Assembly: GCA_963668545.1 (NCBI GenBank)
Contig: OY764868.1
Span: 1,488,001-1,552,000, forward strand
Length of the DNA: 64,000 bases
Origin: G963662265 sp963668545
Lineage (GTDB): Bacteria > Spirochaetota > Spirochaetia > CADAEX01
Direction of reading: 5' to 3'
Shown here: piece by piece, positions 8,532-17,252 of the stretch
Layout: each line of letters opens with the position of its first letter
How positions within the stretch are numbered: position 1 is the first letter of the stretch
Translations under genes and position numbers: made by a program
Notes under the pieces: generated by a model
Seen by the model: the letters and a program-made list of their open reading frames with translations, nothing else
What the model was told of the DNA's origin: nothing
Database searches by the model: none

Positions 8532-10172
8532 TTATTCTGAATAGAATTCCCAGTTCCCCTTTTCCCTGTTTTTAACATTATAGAGTGCTATATCAGCTTT
8601 TCTGATAAGTTCATCGGCACTGCTTCCGTTATCAGGGTATATGCTTATACCGATACTGAAACTCAGTGAAAGATCAGCAGTTTCTGTAAGTACCGGAGAA
8701 GTACATGTGCTCAGTATCTTCCCTGTAACCTGTTTTACATCATCATTTGAATTTATATCTTCAAGAATTATGATAAACTCATCTCCTCCGAACCTTATAA
8801 CAATATCTGATTCCCTGAGCAGGTTTTTAAACCTGTTTGCTGCAGCTATAAGAACCTTGTCTCCTGTCTGGTGGCCGTAGGTGTCATTCGCCTCTTTGAA
8901 ATTGTCCATATCAATAAATATGACAGCAAGTTTTTTCCCTGTCCTGTTTGATTTTTTAATTGCCTGGTTGAGAAATTCATTGAGATAAAGCCTGTTTGGA
9001 AGATTTGTCAGTGGATCATGCTGGGCAAGGTATTCTACTTCCTGCTTGGCCTTGAGAATCTTGTTTTTATCCTCCTCTATGCAGCTGAGAAGTTCCCGGT
9101 TCCTGTTAATAAGCTTTCTGTTTTTGAGAGCTATTGTAATGTATTTTGAAATTGAAAGAAAAAGATACTTCCTGATGAACGGGAAGGCATTTTTTTTCCG
9201 GTCAAGAAGAGCTGCTTCTCCCTGTACCTGGTCGTTGAAAACTAGAGGAATTATCAGTGCTGAATTAATGTTGACATCGATATTATCCAGTGAATAGCGG
9301 GTATTTACATACTGTTTTAAATCCTTTTTACAGTTGCCTGTATATACATTTTTCCTGTTTTTCAATGCATAAATAAAACAGCTGCTGTTTGTTTCAATAG
9401 TTTCTGTTATTTCACTTTTATGTATGTCATATTTACTGCTGAATATATCCATTTTCAAAGTATTGCTGCTGTAGGTTCCAATACAGAAATAATCTGTTTT
9501 TATAAGCCTGGCTAATTTTTTAAAGATAACTGTAAAAAAGTCAGGAGATTCAAATTCTGAAATTATTTCACGCCCTGTTCTGTGAATAAATCTGTAAACA
9601 GGAAGATGTATAAGTAGTAAAAGTGACATTGAAATAATCAAAATCAGGATAATTAACAGTTTGAAACAGTATTTCGGACTGCCAGGTGTTTTGCTGCCGA
9701 CCGGAAATTTAAAATCAGATAACATTGATAATTCATAAGGGGGAAGAATTTTAAGAAATATACTTTTACCAGCAAGAAGAGAAATTTGTGACTGATGATT
9801 ATCTTTCATAAAAAAGGGAATTCCTGTTTTATTATCACCGTGAAAGCTGTCATTCAGCATTACCAGATATGGAAATAAATTTTCGGAAACAGGAATTGAT
9901 TCTTTTACCGGAACAATATCAATTAAACCCAGGGTGAGAAAATCAATGTTGGTTTCGTACGTGTTAAGATGATATATGACACTGAAATTTTCTTTTTTTG
10001 CAATGTTGTTTATTACATCAACTGTAAATCCCCCGATCTGATTATTGTCAGTTGTAATAAAGGGGGGATTATTGTATAGGCCAATATTAAGTGTCTGTGA
10101 ATATATGTTCTGAAATGATGTCACACCATAAAAAGTAATTAAAAATATAATTTTATTAATTCTGATAAACAT
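8532..10172 (-). CDS. Membrane diguanylate cyclase with partial SBP-like sensor and GAF-like region
   Basis: Makes the second messenger c-di-GMP from two GTP. Residues 1-25 are a signal or anchor segment. Residues about 28-140 resemble one lobe of a family-3 solute-binding domain (LNIGLYNNPPFITTDNNQIGGFTVDVI), and a single membrane helix lies near 168-188. A GAF-like region spans about 205-345, a short coiled coil follows, and a GGDEF domain covers about 385-546. The active site is intact (RFGGDEF, residues 460-466). RESD at 453-456 fits the RxxD inhibitory I-site five residues upstream. The sensor seems to hold only one lobe, which is unusual for this architecture. The signal it senses is unknown. 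Confidence 0.88.
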   Translation of the reverse strand: MFIRINKIIFLITFYGVTSFQNIYSQTLNIGLYNNPPFITTDNNQIGGFTVDVINNIAKKENFSVIYHLNTYETNIDFLTLGLIDIVPVKESIPVSENLFPYLVMLNDSFHGDNKTGIPFFMKDNHQSQISLLAGKSIFLKILPPYELSMLSDFKFPVGSKTPGSPKYCFKLLIILILIISMSLLLLIHLPVYRFIHRTGREIISEFESPDFFTVIFKKLARLIKTDYFCIGTYSSNTLKMDIFSSKYDIHKSEITETIETNSSCFIYALKNRKNVYTGNCKKDLKQYVNTRYSLDNIDVNINSALIIPLVFNDQVQGEAALLDRKKNAFPFIRKYLFLSISKYITIALKNRKLINRNRELLSCIEEDKNKILKAKQEVEYLAQHDPLTNLPNRLYLNEFLNQAIKKSNRTGKKLAVIFIDMDNFKEANDTYGHQTGDKVLIAAANRFKNLLRESDIVIRFGGDEFIIILEDINSNDDVKQVTGKILSTCTSPVLTETADLSLSFSIGISIYPDNGSSADELIRKADIALYNVKNREKGNWEFYSE

Positions 10173-10258
10173 TTATTATAAGAATAGTCAGTTTGAAAAA
10201 AAAATCAAATACATATTTCAAAAAAATGAGATCAGGAAAGAAAAAGTGATTGCTGATA

Positions 10259-11278
10259 TCATAAAATCAGCATTGCATCACCATAGGAAAAAAAACGGTA
10301 TTTTTTATCAATAGCTTCACTGTAGATTTTTTTTATCTTATCTGTACCTGCGAAAGCTGACACAAGAAGAAGAAGTGTAGAATCAGGAGTATGGAAATTT
10401 GTGAAGATATGGTCAACAAATCTGAAACTGTATCCCGGATATATGTAAAGAGAAGTTTTTCTCCGTCCCGGAATGATTGTCCCGTTTTCATCTGCTGATG
10501 ATTCAAGTGTTCTTACAGAAGTTGTTCCCACTGCAATGATTTTTTTCCCTTCATTTTTTGCTTTATTAAGCCGTTCTGCAGTATCATCTGCTATCTCGTA
10601 AAGTTCTTCATGTATATCATGGTCTTCTACAGTTTCTGAACGGATCGGTTCAAAAGTACCCATCCCCACATGAAGCGTTACAAAATCAATACCTATGCCC
10701 ATGTTTCTTATTTTTTGAAGGTTGTTTTCAGTAAAATGAAGACCGGCTGTAGGTGCTGCGACTGAACCGGTTTTTGATGAATAAACTGTCTGGTATCTTT
10801 CAGCATCTGCGGAGACATCTTCCCTTCTGATATAGGGGGGAAGCGGGATATGGCCGTTAATATCCAGGTAGGAATCATTAACTGCAGTATTGAATTCAAG
10901 TATCTTCCGGCTGCTTTCTGATTCAATGATTTTTCCCCTGATATTGCCGGGAAATGTATAGCTCTTGCCCTGTTTCTGCCTCTTTGATTTGCTGCATATT
11001 ACTTCCCAGGTAGTGTCAGTAAGCTGCCTGAGCAGCAGGAATTCAGTCCTGCCCCCGAAATCTGATATACCGAATAATCTGGCTTTTCTTACTCTTGTAT
11101 TGTTGAAAACCATATGATAACTGCTGTCGAGAAAATCCGTGATATTATCAACACAGCTGTGCGTGAGTCTGCCGTTTTTTCTGTCATATACAATTAATCT
11201 TGATTCTCCCCTTTTATCTGAAGGGTACTGAGCAATCAGTTCCCCCGGCAGATTAAAATAAAAGTCGCTGGTCTTCAT
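10259..11278 (-). CDS. queA: S-adenosylmethionine:tRNA ribosyltransferase-isomerase (QueA)
   Basis: Transfers and isomerises the ribosyl group of SAM onto preQ1-modified tRNA, giving epoxyqueuosine, in the queuosine pathway. The 339-residue length is normal. Family motifs are clear: the N-terminal FYFNLPGELIAQYP, the central GSVAAPTAGLHFT, and the TLHVGMGTFEPI and GTTSVRTLES segments. The start at 11278 lies inside the ruvB 3' end (26 bp overlap), so translation is probably coupled to ruvB. It is the last gene of the yebC-ruvC-ruvA-ruvB-queA block. No terminator was recognised in the 86 bp before the next gene. Confidence 0.96.
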   Translation of the reverse strand: MKTSDFYFNLPGELIAQYPSDKRGESRLIVYDRKNGRLTHSCVDNITDFLDSSYHMVFNNTRVRKARLFGISDFGGRTEFLLLRQLTDTTWEVICSKSKRQKQGKSYTFPGNIRGKIIESESSRKILEFNTAVNDSYLDINGHIPLPPYIRREDVSADAERYQTVYSSKTGSVAAPTAGLHFTENNLQKIRNMGIGIDFVTLHVGMGTFEPIRSETVEDHDIHEELYEIADDTAERLNKAKNEGKKIIAVGTTSVRTLESSADENGTIIPGRRKTSLYIYPGYSFRFVDHIFTNFHTPDSTLLLLVSAFAGTDKIKKIYSEAIDKKYRFFSYGDAMLIL

Positions 11279-12284
11279 TATCCCCGTCCTGTGTAATGTT
11301 CAGATGTTTATAAGCAAATGGGGTTGCAATTCTTCCTCTCTGTGTCCTCTGAATGAACCCTTTCTGGATAAGGAATGGTTCATAAAAATCTTCAAGAGTT
11401 TCAACGCTTTCACCCAGAGAAATTGCAAGTGTATCTGCACCTACAGGTCCTCCACTGTATTTTTTTATGATTGTTTCCAGAATCCTTCTGTCGAAAAGTT
11501 CAAGACCTGAGGAATCAATTTCAAGTTTAGCCAGGCTGTAGGAAACGATTTTTTCATTTATTCTCCCGTCCCCTTTTATCTGTGCGAAATCACGTACCCT
11601 TCTGAGTATCCTGTTTGCAACACGGGGAGTGCCTCTGCAGCACTCTGCAAGCATTTCCAGTGATTTCTCATTTATTGATATATCCAGCAGTCCTGAAGAT
11701 CTTTTTAGAATACTGATTATATCTTCTTTGGCGTAAAGGTTCATTCTGACATTTATGCCGAATCTGCTGTAAAGAGGACTTGAAACATTTCCGCTTCTGG
11801 TTGTAGCTCCAATCAGGGTGAAAGGAGGTATTGGAAGCCTTATGGATCTGGCAGAAGGCCCCTGCCCTATTATCCAGTCAAGTTCATAGTCTTCCATTGC
11901 TATGTAGAGCATTTCCTCGATTGCCGGTTTGAGCCTGTGTATTTCATCAATAAAGAAAACTGTGTTATCTGATATTGATGTGAGAAGGCCTGCCAGGTCT
12001 TTCGGTTTTTCAAGTGCCGGAGCGCTTGTAGCCTTGAATTCGCTTCCCATCTCGTTTGCAAGTATACCTGCAAGAGTTGTTTTTCCCAGTCCCGGAGGAC
12101 CGCTTAAAAAAACATGATCAAGGCTTTCCTTTCTTTCTCTTGCAGCTTTCAGAAAAATGCTGAGGTTTTCCTTGAGTGCTTTCTGACCCTGAAAATCATC
12201 AAGCCGGGAGGGTCTGAGCCTGTTTTCCCTGATGTCGAGATCATCGTCAATAATATTACCGGAAATAATACTCTCTTTATTCAT
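11253..12284 (-). CDS. ruvB: Holliday junction branch-migration helicase RuvB
   Basis: AAA+ motor that drives branch migration with RuvA. Walker A is GPPGLGKTTLA and Walker B is FIDEIHRL. Sensor motif IGATTRSGNVSSPLYSRFG and arginine-finger region match RuvB, and the C-terminal winged helix (IQKGFIQRTQRGR) that binds DNA is complete. Length is 343 residues, typical. It lies 12 bp downstream of ruvA on the same strand and overlaps queA. The order ruvC-ruvA-ruvB shows that the whole resolvasome is expressed as one unit. Confidence 0.97.
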   Translation of the reverse strand: MNKESIISGNIIDDDLDIRENRLRPSRLDDFQGQKALKENLSIFLKAARERKESLDHVFLSGPPGLGKTTLAGILANEMGSEFKATSAPALEKPKDLAGLLTSISDNTVFFIDEIHRLKPAIEEMLYIAMEDYELDWIIGQGPSARSIRLPIPPFTLIGATTRSGNVSSPLYSRFGINVRMNLYAKEDIISILKRSSGLLDISINEKSLEMLAECCRGTPRVANRILRRVRDFAQIKGDGRINEKIVSYSLAKLEIDSSGLELFDRRILETIIKKYSGGPVGADTLAISLGESVETLEDFYEPFLIQKGFIQRTQRGRIATPFAYKHLNITQDGDNEDQRLLF

Positions 12285-12296
12285 CTAATAATCTGT

Positions 12297-12890
12297 TCAG
12301 GAGCTTAAAGCAACAATTGCTCTTCTGAATATCTCCTTTTCCTTTTCATCAGGACTCATTTCTGCAAGATCTTCGCCGGATGATATATCTTTTACAGCTT
12401 TTAATGCTGATTTGTGATCAAAGCCCATATCAGAAAGGGAAGCTGCAATCTCCCTGTAGGGATTCATTTTTTCCGAATCAGAATCATCTGCAACAAGCTT
12501 TCCTCTCAATGACAGAATTATTTTCCCTGCAGTTTTTTTCCCTATTCCCGGAAGTGAGGACAGGAGGTTTACATCGTCATTCTCAAGAGCCTTTATAAAA
12601 TTTCCGGCAGAAATCCCTGAAAGTATTTTTATGCAGTTTCTGGGCCCCAGTCCGCTTATTTTTATTAGCTCAAGAAAAAGATTTCTCTCTTTATCATCTG
12701 AGAAACCGTAAAGTGACATTGAATCCTGTGTCTGGTGGAGATAAAGAAGGATCCTGATTTTTTCTCCTGTACCCGGAATTGATGATATAGTTCTTGTTGA
12801 GCAGTTTACTATCCATTCCATTCCGCCGGTTTCAATATAAAGAGTATTTGTCTTCTTGTCTGTAATTGTCCCGTTTATACTGTTAAGCAT
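12297..12890 (-). CDS. ruvA: Holliday junction DNA-binding protein RuvA
   Basis: Tetrameric junction-binding partner of RuvB. The N-terminal OB-fold (LNSINGTITDKKTNTLYIETGG) is followed by two helix-hairpin-helix motifs (LIKISGLGPRNCIKIL and LSSLPGIGKKTAGKII). The C-terminal domain III (about 150-197) should contact RuvB. At 197 residues it is normal. It overlaps the ruvC 3' end by 16 bp, implying translational coupling. Confidence 0.97.
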   Translation of the reverse strand: MLNSINGTITDKKTNTLYIETGGMEWIVNCSTRTISSIPGTGEKIRILLYLHQTQDSMSLYGFSDDKERNLFLELIKISGLGPRNCIKILSGISAGNFIKALENDDVNLLSSLPGIGKKTAGKIILSLRGKLVADDSDSEKMNPYREIAASLSDMGFDHKSALKAVKDISSGEDLAEMSPDEKEKEIFRRAIVALSS

Positions 12891-13369
12891 TTTTTAAAAT
12901 CCCTGTTGTGAAAATGACAGATTGCTGCTGCCAGAGCATCAGCACAATGATCCGGTTTAGGCAGTTCATCAAGCTTGAGAAGAAACATGACAAGCTGCTG
13001 TACCTGTTTTTTATCAGCCCTCCCGTTACCTACAATAGTCTGTTTAATTTCAAGAGGTGTATATTCATAGTTCGAAATTCCGTGCTGTGAACACAGAAGG
13101 TGTATAACCCCTTTTGATTCAGCAACGGGAATTGCACTTAAAACATTTTTGGCAAAATAAAGAGCTTCAATACCAGCCTCATCAGGTTTATATTCATCAA
13201 TAATATCTGAAAGCTGATTATAGATTGAATGAAGCCTTTCGGATATTTCCCTGCCTGAAGCTGTTTTTATAACTCCATGTGCCTTATGTATTATTCTGTT
13301 GGTTTCAATATCAATGATCCCGTAACCTGTCTGGGCAAGCCCGGGATCAATACCAAGGATTCTTAACAA
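12875..13369 (-). CDS. ruvC: Crossover junction endodeoxyribonuclease RuvC
   Basis: Resolves Holliday junctions by paired nicks. Acidic catalytic residues are in the expected places: Asp in ILGIDPGLAQTGYG, Glu in PDEAGIEALYFAKN, and the C-terminal pair in KPDHCADALAAAICH. Its 164 residues match the family. It lies 29 bp downstream of the YebC-family gene and overlaps ruvA by 16 bp. Confidence 0.97.
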   Translation of the reverse strand: MLRILGIDPGLAQTGYGIIDIETNRIIHKAHGVIKTASGREISERLHSIYNQLSDIIDEYKPDEAGIEALYFAKNVLSAIPVAESKGVIHLLCSQHGISNYEYTPLEIKQTIVGNGRADKKQVQQLVMFLLKLDELPKPDHCADALAAAICHFHNRDFKKCLTV

Positions 13370-13398
13370 ATTATTTCCTGTTTTAAAAAACTCTCTTA

Positions 13399-14142
13399 TT
13401 ATTCCGGCATCTCAAAATCATCAGGAATGTCAAGGTTTGTTGATACAGACTGTACATCATCAAGATCTTCCATTCTTTCAATAAGCCTCAGGGCTTTTGC
13501 TGTTTTTTCATTATCAAGCGTAACTGTTGAATCCGGAATTTTTGAGATTTCCGCCATTGTATGTTCAAATCCTGCTTCTGTAAGTGAGTTCAGTACTGTT
13601 TCGAAATCATCCGGTTCTGTAATAACTTCTATTGAATCCCCTTCTGTACTTACATCTTCAGCCCCTGCATCGAGAGCTGCTGCAAAAATATCATCTTCAG
13701 TATATTTTGAACTGTCAAAAGCTATGATACCTTTTCTCTTGAACAGGTATGATACACATCCGGACTCTCCGAGGTTTCCCCCCCCTTTTGTAAGCTGGCT
13801 TCTTACATCGGCAGCTGTCCTGTTTTTATTGTCTGTGAGAGTATCTATAAGGAGTGCTACACCTCCCGGACCGTAACCTTCGTATGTGAGTTCGAAATAG
13901 GTTACATCGTCAAGTTCCCCTGTTCCCTTTTTTACGGCTCTCTCAATATTGTCTTTAGGCATATTTGCTGCTTTTGCCTTGATAATGGCAGTTCTGAGTC
14001 TTGGATTGGCTTCCTCGTCTCCTCCTCCCAGTTTTGCCGCAACTGTTATTTCCTTGATTATTTTAGTGAAAATTTTTCCTCTTTTTGCATCTGCAGCGCC
14101 TTTTTTATGTTTAATGGAAGCCCATTTACTGTGACCCGACAT
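13399..14142 (-). CDS. YebC/PmpR/TACO1-family protein
   Basis: A 247-residue protein beginning MSGHSKWASIKHKKGAADAK, the hallmark N-terminus of the YebC family. The central block YEGYGPGGVALLIDTLTDNKNRTAADVR is also typical. Family members are described either as DNA-binding regulators or as factors that relieve ribosome stalling, so the precise role here is open. Being first in the ruvCAB operon is common for this family. The start has AAGGAG upstream (14153-14148 on the minus strand). Confidence 0.96.
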   Translation of the reverse strand: MSGHSKWASIKHKKGAADAKRGKIFTKIIKEITVAAKLGGGDEEANPRLRTAIIKAKAANMPKDNIERAVKKGTGELDDVTYFELTYEGYGPGGVALLIDTLTDNKNRTAADVRSQLTKGGGNLGESGCVSYLFKRKGIIAFDSSKYTEDDIFAAALDAGAEDVSTEGDSIEVITEPDDFETVLNSLTEAGFEHTMAEISKIPDSTVTLDNEKTAKALRLIERMEDLDDVQSVSTNLDIPDDFEMPE

Positions 14143-14275
14143 AAAAACTCCTTATAGTCTAAATTAAAATATAGTTATGTTTAAAAAAGCAGTAATTATC
14201 ATAAATACCGGTTATAACGGTAATTATTAAAAAATTTCAGCTGATATAGAAACTATCATAATGAAAAATATGGTG

Positions 14276-15436
14276 TCAAGAGAGGGAGAATTTACTTTTA
14301 TCCAGTTCATCCATTATATCTATAATAAAGGAACTGTGAAAAAGTCTCCCTTTATCTGTAAGATACAGATTCCCTTCGCCTTTTTTCAGCATCCCTTTTC
14401 CTATCCATTTTATTATAGTTTCAGGAATAATTCCATATATATCAGTACCGAAAATGTCTGTAAAATCTGATTCTGTAATGCCGTCTGAAATTCTGAAACC
14501 CATCATCAGGGTTTCTATCAGATAATCAGTGCTGCTGATTTTTTCCTCTCTGATATTCCATTTATTCCCTGCACCTTCAAGATAAGAGGAAATATCGGAA
14601 CTGTTGAACAGCCTGAAAGGCTTTCTGTCTTTGAAAAGTGTGGATACTGATGCAGGTCCGCATCCCAGATAAGGTTTCATCATCCAGTAATTCATGTTGT
14701 GGAGACATCTTTTGCCTTTTGCTGCAAAATTTGATATTTCATAATGTTCAAAACCTGATATTTCAAGATAATCAGAGCCATTAATCCAGGATTCATCATC
14801 TATATCTTTTTTATCTGCAATTTCAGAAATCGGTGTACCTTCCTCAATAGTCAGGCTATAGAGAGATATATGCTCAGGTGAAAAGGAAAGTGCAGTTTTT
14901 ATATCTTTTATGCAGTCTTCTGTTTTCTGACCCGGGATTGATGAAATAAGGTCAATGTTCATATCCCTGCCTGTATTTTTAAGAAATTCAAGTGCATACA
15001 TGCAGCTTCTGCTGGAACTGTTTCTTCCCAGGATATTAAGGAATCTGTTGCTGAAAGACTGTATTCCGATACTCAGACGTGTTAAAGGTGTATCCTTTAG
15101 AAAAATAACAAGTTCCTCATCAACTGTTTCAGGGTTTATCTCAACAGAAAACTCCCTGATCTCTGAATCAAGGCTGTCTGTTATACCGTAGATCAGTTTT
15201 TCAAGAAGACTCGGGGGAAGAGAAGTAGGAGTTCCCCCTCCGATATAGACAGTTTCAATTCCCCTGAAACTGAAGTGATCAGAGTAGTACTTCAACTGCT
15301 CCAGAGTTGATTCAACAACTCTTTTTTTAAGGGAGAAATCGCTGTTTTCAATGGAGAAAAAATCACAGTAGCTGCATTTTGAACTGCAGAAAGGAACATG
15401 TATATAGAGTGATTTTATTTCATTGTCAGAATGCAT
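14276..15436 (-). CDS. hemW: Radical SAM heme chaperone HemW-like protein
   Basis: A 386-residue radical SAM protein. The N-terminal YIHVPFCSSKCSYCDFF has the CxxxCxxC cluster motif, with Phe rather than Cys two residues after the last Cys. That pattern fits HemW rather than the true oxygen-independent coproporphyrinogen oxidase HemN. Further family motifs are YIGGGTPTSLPPSLLEKL, RLSIGIQSF and NMNYW. HemW proteins bind and hand over heme, so this annotation is by family. The gene overlaps the 3' end of the short lepB by 11 bp, suggesting cotranslation with the two signal peptidase genes. Confidence 0.88.
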   Translation of the reverse strand: MHSDNEIKSLYIHVPFCSSKCSYCDFFSIENSDFSLKKRVVESTLEQLKYYSDHFSFRGIETVYIGGGTPTSLPPSLLEKLIYGITDSLDSEIREFSVEINPETVDEELVIFLKDTPLTRLSIGIQSFSNRFLNILGRNSSSRSCMYALEFLKNTGRDMNIDLISSIPGQKTEDCIKDIKTALSFSPEHISLYSLTIEEGTPISEIADKKDIDDESWINGSDYLEISGFEHYEISNFAAKGKRCLHNMNYWMMKPYLGCGPASVSTLFKDRKPFRLFNSSDISSYLEGAGNKWNIREEKISSTDYLIETLMMGFRISDGITESDFTDIFGTDIYGIIPETIIKWIGKGMLKKGEGNLYLTDKGRLFHSSFIIDIMDELDKSKFSLS

Positions 15437-16172
15437 GTATTTTTTTCAGAGGCCAGTACCTGAAAACTATTTTGCCTTTTATTTCATTTCTTTTTACAGG
15501 ATCAGTATTCCTTGAATCGCTGGTAAGATCCCTGTTGTCACCGATAAGAAAATATTCATTGTTCTTAAGAGTTTTATCCCTGAAATTGCCGGAAAAAGGG
15601 TTTTCCCTGACTCCCCAGTTTTCTATCTGGTCTGAGAAGGAAACATTGTATTCGCAGTTTGAAAGCTCAAATTCGCTTTTAAAATGATCTGTACCTCTTT
15701 CCCTGATATAGATAATGTTGTTTTTTACAGAAACTGTATCTCCCGGCAATGCTATAATCCTTTTTACAGAGAGACTGTTCTGGTATGATGTATGGTCAGT
15801 AATACTTTTTTTCTGGAAAGTTATAAATCTGTAGACTGAATCGGGGACGGAAAGGTACCATGGCAGCTGTTTTGCAGATTCAGGTGTGTAAAGAACAATA
15901 TCACCCCTTTCCGGTTCCCTGATCCCTGGTACCGGTATATATTTCATAATATTTCTGCTGTAGAAGACTGGAAGTATAACAAGAAGATCATTATCTGAAA
16001 GAGTGGGATTCATGCTTGCTGTTTCTGTTTTCAATGTTCCTATGAGAAGTGATGTGATAATTTCATATATAATTATAAAAATTATAAGGAATTTAATGAT
16101 TTTCCGGGATTTCATCCTCCGTGAATTCCCGGGACTGTAGAAACTGTAACTGCTTCGCTTTTTGAAAAACAT
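15426..16172 (-). CDS. lepB: Signal peptidase I (short paralogue)
   Basis: Removes signal peptides from exported proteins at the inner membrane. A basic N-terminus is followed by one transmembrane helix (about 25-45). The catalytic Ser is in ETASMNPTLSDNDLL and the catalytic Lys in LSVKRIIALPGD, with the box E motif LIGDNRDLTSDSRN. Length is 248 residues. It lies 19 bp downstream of a second, longer lepB, and the two differ clearly in the Ser box and insertion loops. Different substrate preferences are therefore possible, but that is inference. Confidence 0.92.
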   Translation of the reverse strand: MFFKKRSSYSFYSPGNSRRMKSRKIIKFLIIFIIIYEIITSLLIGTLKTETASMNPTLSDNDLLVILPVFYSRNIMKYIPVPGIREPERGDIVLYTPESAKQLPWYLSVPDSVYRFITFQKKSITDHTSYQNSLSVKRIIALPGDTVSVKNNIIYIRERGTDHFKSEFELSNCEYNVSFSDQIENWGVRENPFSGNFRDKTLKNNEYFLIGDNRDLTSDSRNTDPVKRNEIKGKIVFRYWPLKKIHAF

Positions 16173-16191
16173 AAAAACCCTTTTTAAAATA

Positions 16192-17166
16192 TTATCTGAT
16201 CTGGCCGAATCTGCTGAAAGGCCAGTATTTAATCATTGCTTTTCCAAGCACCTTTTTCAGCTTTACCGGACCGAAATACCGGGCATCTCTTGAATTATCC
16301 CTGTTGTCGCCGAGAGGAAAAATCCATTTTTCAGGGATATACCAGCCAGTCTGGTTTTTAATATAATCCTTTCTGAATTCCCTGTTGTAGGGTTCAATAG
16401 CATATTTCATTTCCGATCTGTAGCTGTTGAATGTGATGGAATCCACAAAAGATGAGTTAAGCTTCGAAAGAGCATTTTTCTGATCATTGTCAACAAAAAT
16501 ATTGTTTTCATTGAGAACTGTCCCGAATGCAGCATCCCTGTAATATTTATAATCATTTTTCCCTATAAGCCTTCTGACTTTTGAAGTTTCCCTGTTGAGA
16601 TGTCTGAAATCATTTTCCTCTATCCAGTTTTCTGCTCCCGGAGGCCTGATCAGTAATTCGCCATTAATATTTTTCACCCTGTCTTTTTCAGTTGCAACTG
16701 CCCTCTTTATGAGAAAATGGGGTCTGGGCTGGCCATACTGGTCCCTGTCAATATCAACAAGGGAGAGCGTTACCATATAGAGAACACGCTGTACAACATC
16801 AAAAACCGGACCTTTTGAAAGGTAGGTCGGGTTTTCAAAGATTATTACCTCACCTCTTTTCGGTTCAAAAAAACCGGGCAGTTTTTTCATTCCGGGAATA
16901 AGTTCAGGTCCGTATATCATTTTGTTTACAAATATTCTGTCTTTGATAAGAAGAGTATTCATCATTGAGCCTGATGGTATCTGGTATGCCTGAAAAAGGT
17001 ACTGGTTTATAAGAAGCACAACCATTGCAGCCCATAAAAAGGCTTCAAGCCAGTCAACAACCGGGTGCTTGCTTTTCTGTTTTTCAAGTTTGTTATGTTT
17101 TCGTATATTTTTCCATGTCAGATAGTTTTCTGTTATTATCTGGACTTTGTTAAAAAAATTCATCAT
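16192..17166 (-). CDS. lepB: Signal peptidase I (long paralogue)
   Basis: A 324-residue type I signal peptidase. One N-terminal membrane helix lies near 39-60 (WLEAFLWAAMVVLLI). The Ser box is QIPSGSMMNTLLIKD, the Lys box FLIKRAVATEKD, and box E LGDNRDNSRDARYFGPV. Between the Lys box and box E there is an insertion of roughly 100 residues compared with short enzymes, including conserved Tyr/Arg-rich stretches. It is the first gene of a minus-strand set lepB-lepB-hemW and is divergent from the FGE-like gene; 86 bp separate the starts. Confidence 0.92.
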   Translation of the reverse strand: MMNFFNKVQIITENYLTWKNIRKHNKLEKQKSKHPVVDWLEAFLWAAMVVLLINQYLFQAYQIPSGSMMNTLLIKDRIFVNKMIYGPELIPGMKKLPGFFEPKRGEVIIFENPTYLSKGPVFDVVQRVLYMVTLSLVDIDRDQYGQPRPHFLIKRAVATEKDRVKNINGELLIRPPGAENWIEENDFRHLNRETSKVRRLIGKNDYKYYRDAAFGTVLNENNIFVDNDQKNALSKLNSSFVDSITFNSYRSEMKYAIEPYNREFRKDYIKNQTGWYIPEKWIFPLGDNRDNSRDARYFGPVKLKKVLGKAMIKYWPFSRFGQIR

Positions 17167-17213
17167 ATTGCTGTTTGTCCTGCTGCATAGAGATTATCAT
17201 ACAATTTATGTCG

Positions 17214-17243
17214 TTGACAAGTAATTAAACTTCTCCATATAAT
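17214..17243 (+). promoter_or_regulatory. Sigma-70-type promoter for the FGE-like/smpB genes
   Basis: TTGACA at 17214-17219 and TATAAT at 17238-17243 are both perfect consensus boxes with an 18-bp spacer. The start codon of the downstream gene is at 17253, only 9 bp after the -10 box, so transcription should begin at or within a few bases of the ATG. Confidence 0.75.
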
Positions 17244-17252
17244 CCAATCAAT

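Noticed and set aside
13427..13876. 149-codon open frame on the plus strand opposite the YebC-family gene
   Set aside because: It has no ribosome-binding site and low-complexity Ser-rich translation. The opposite strand encodes an unmistakable YebC protein.
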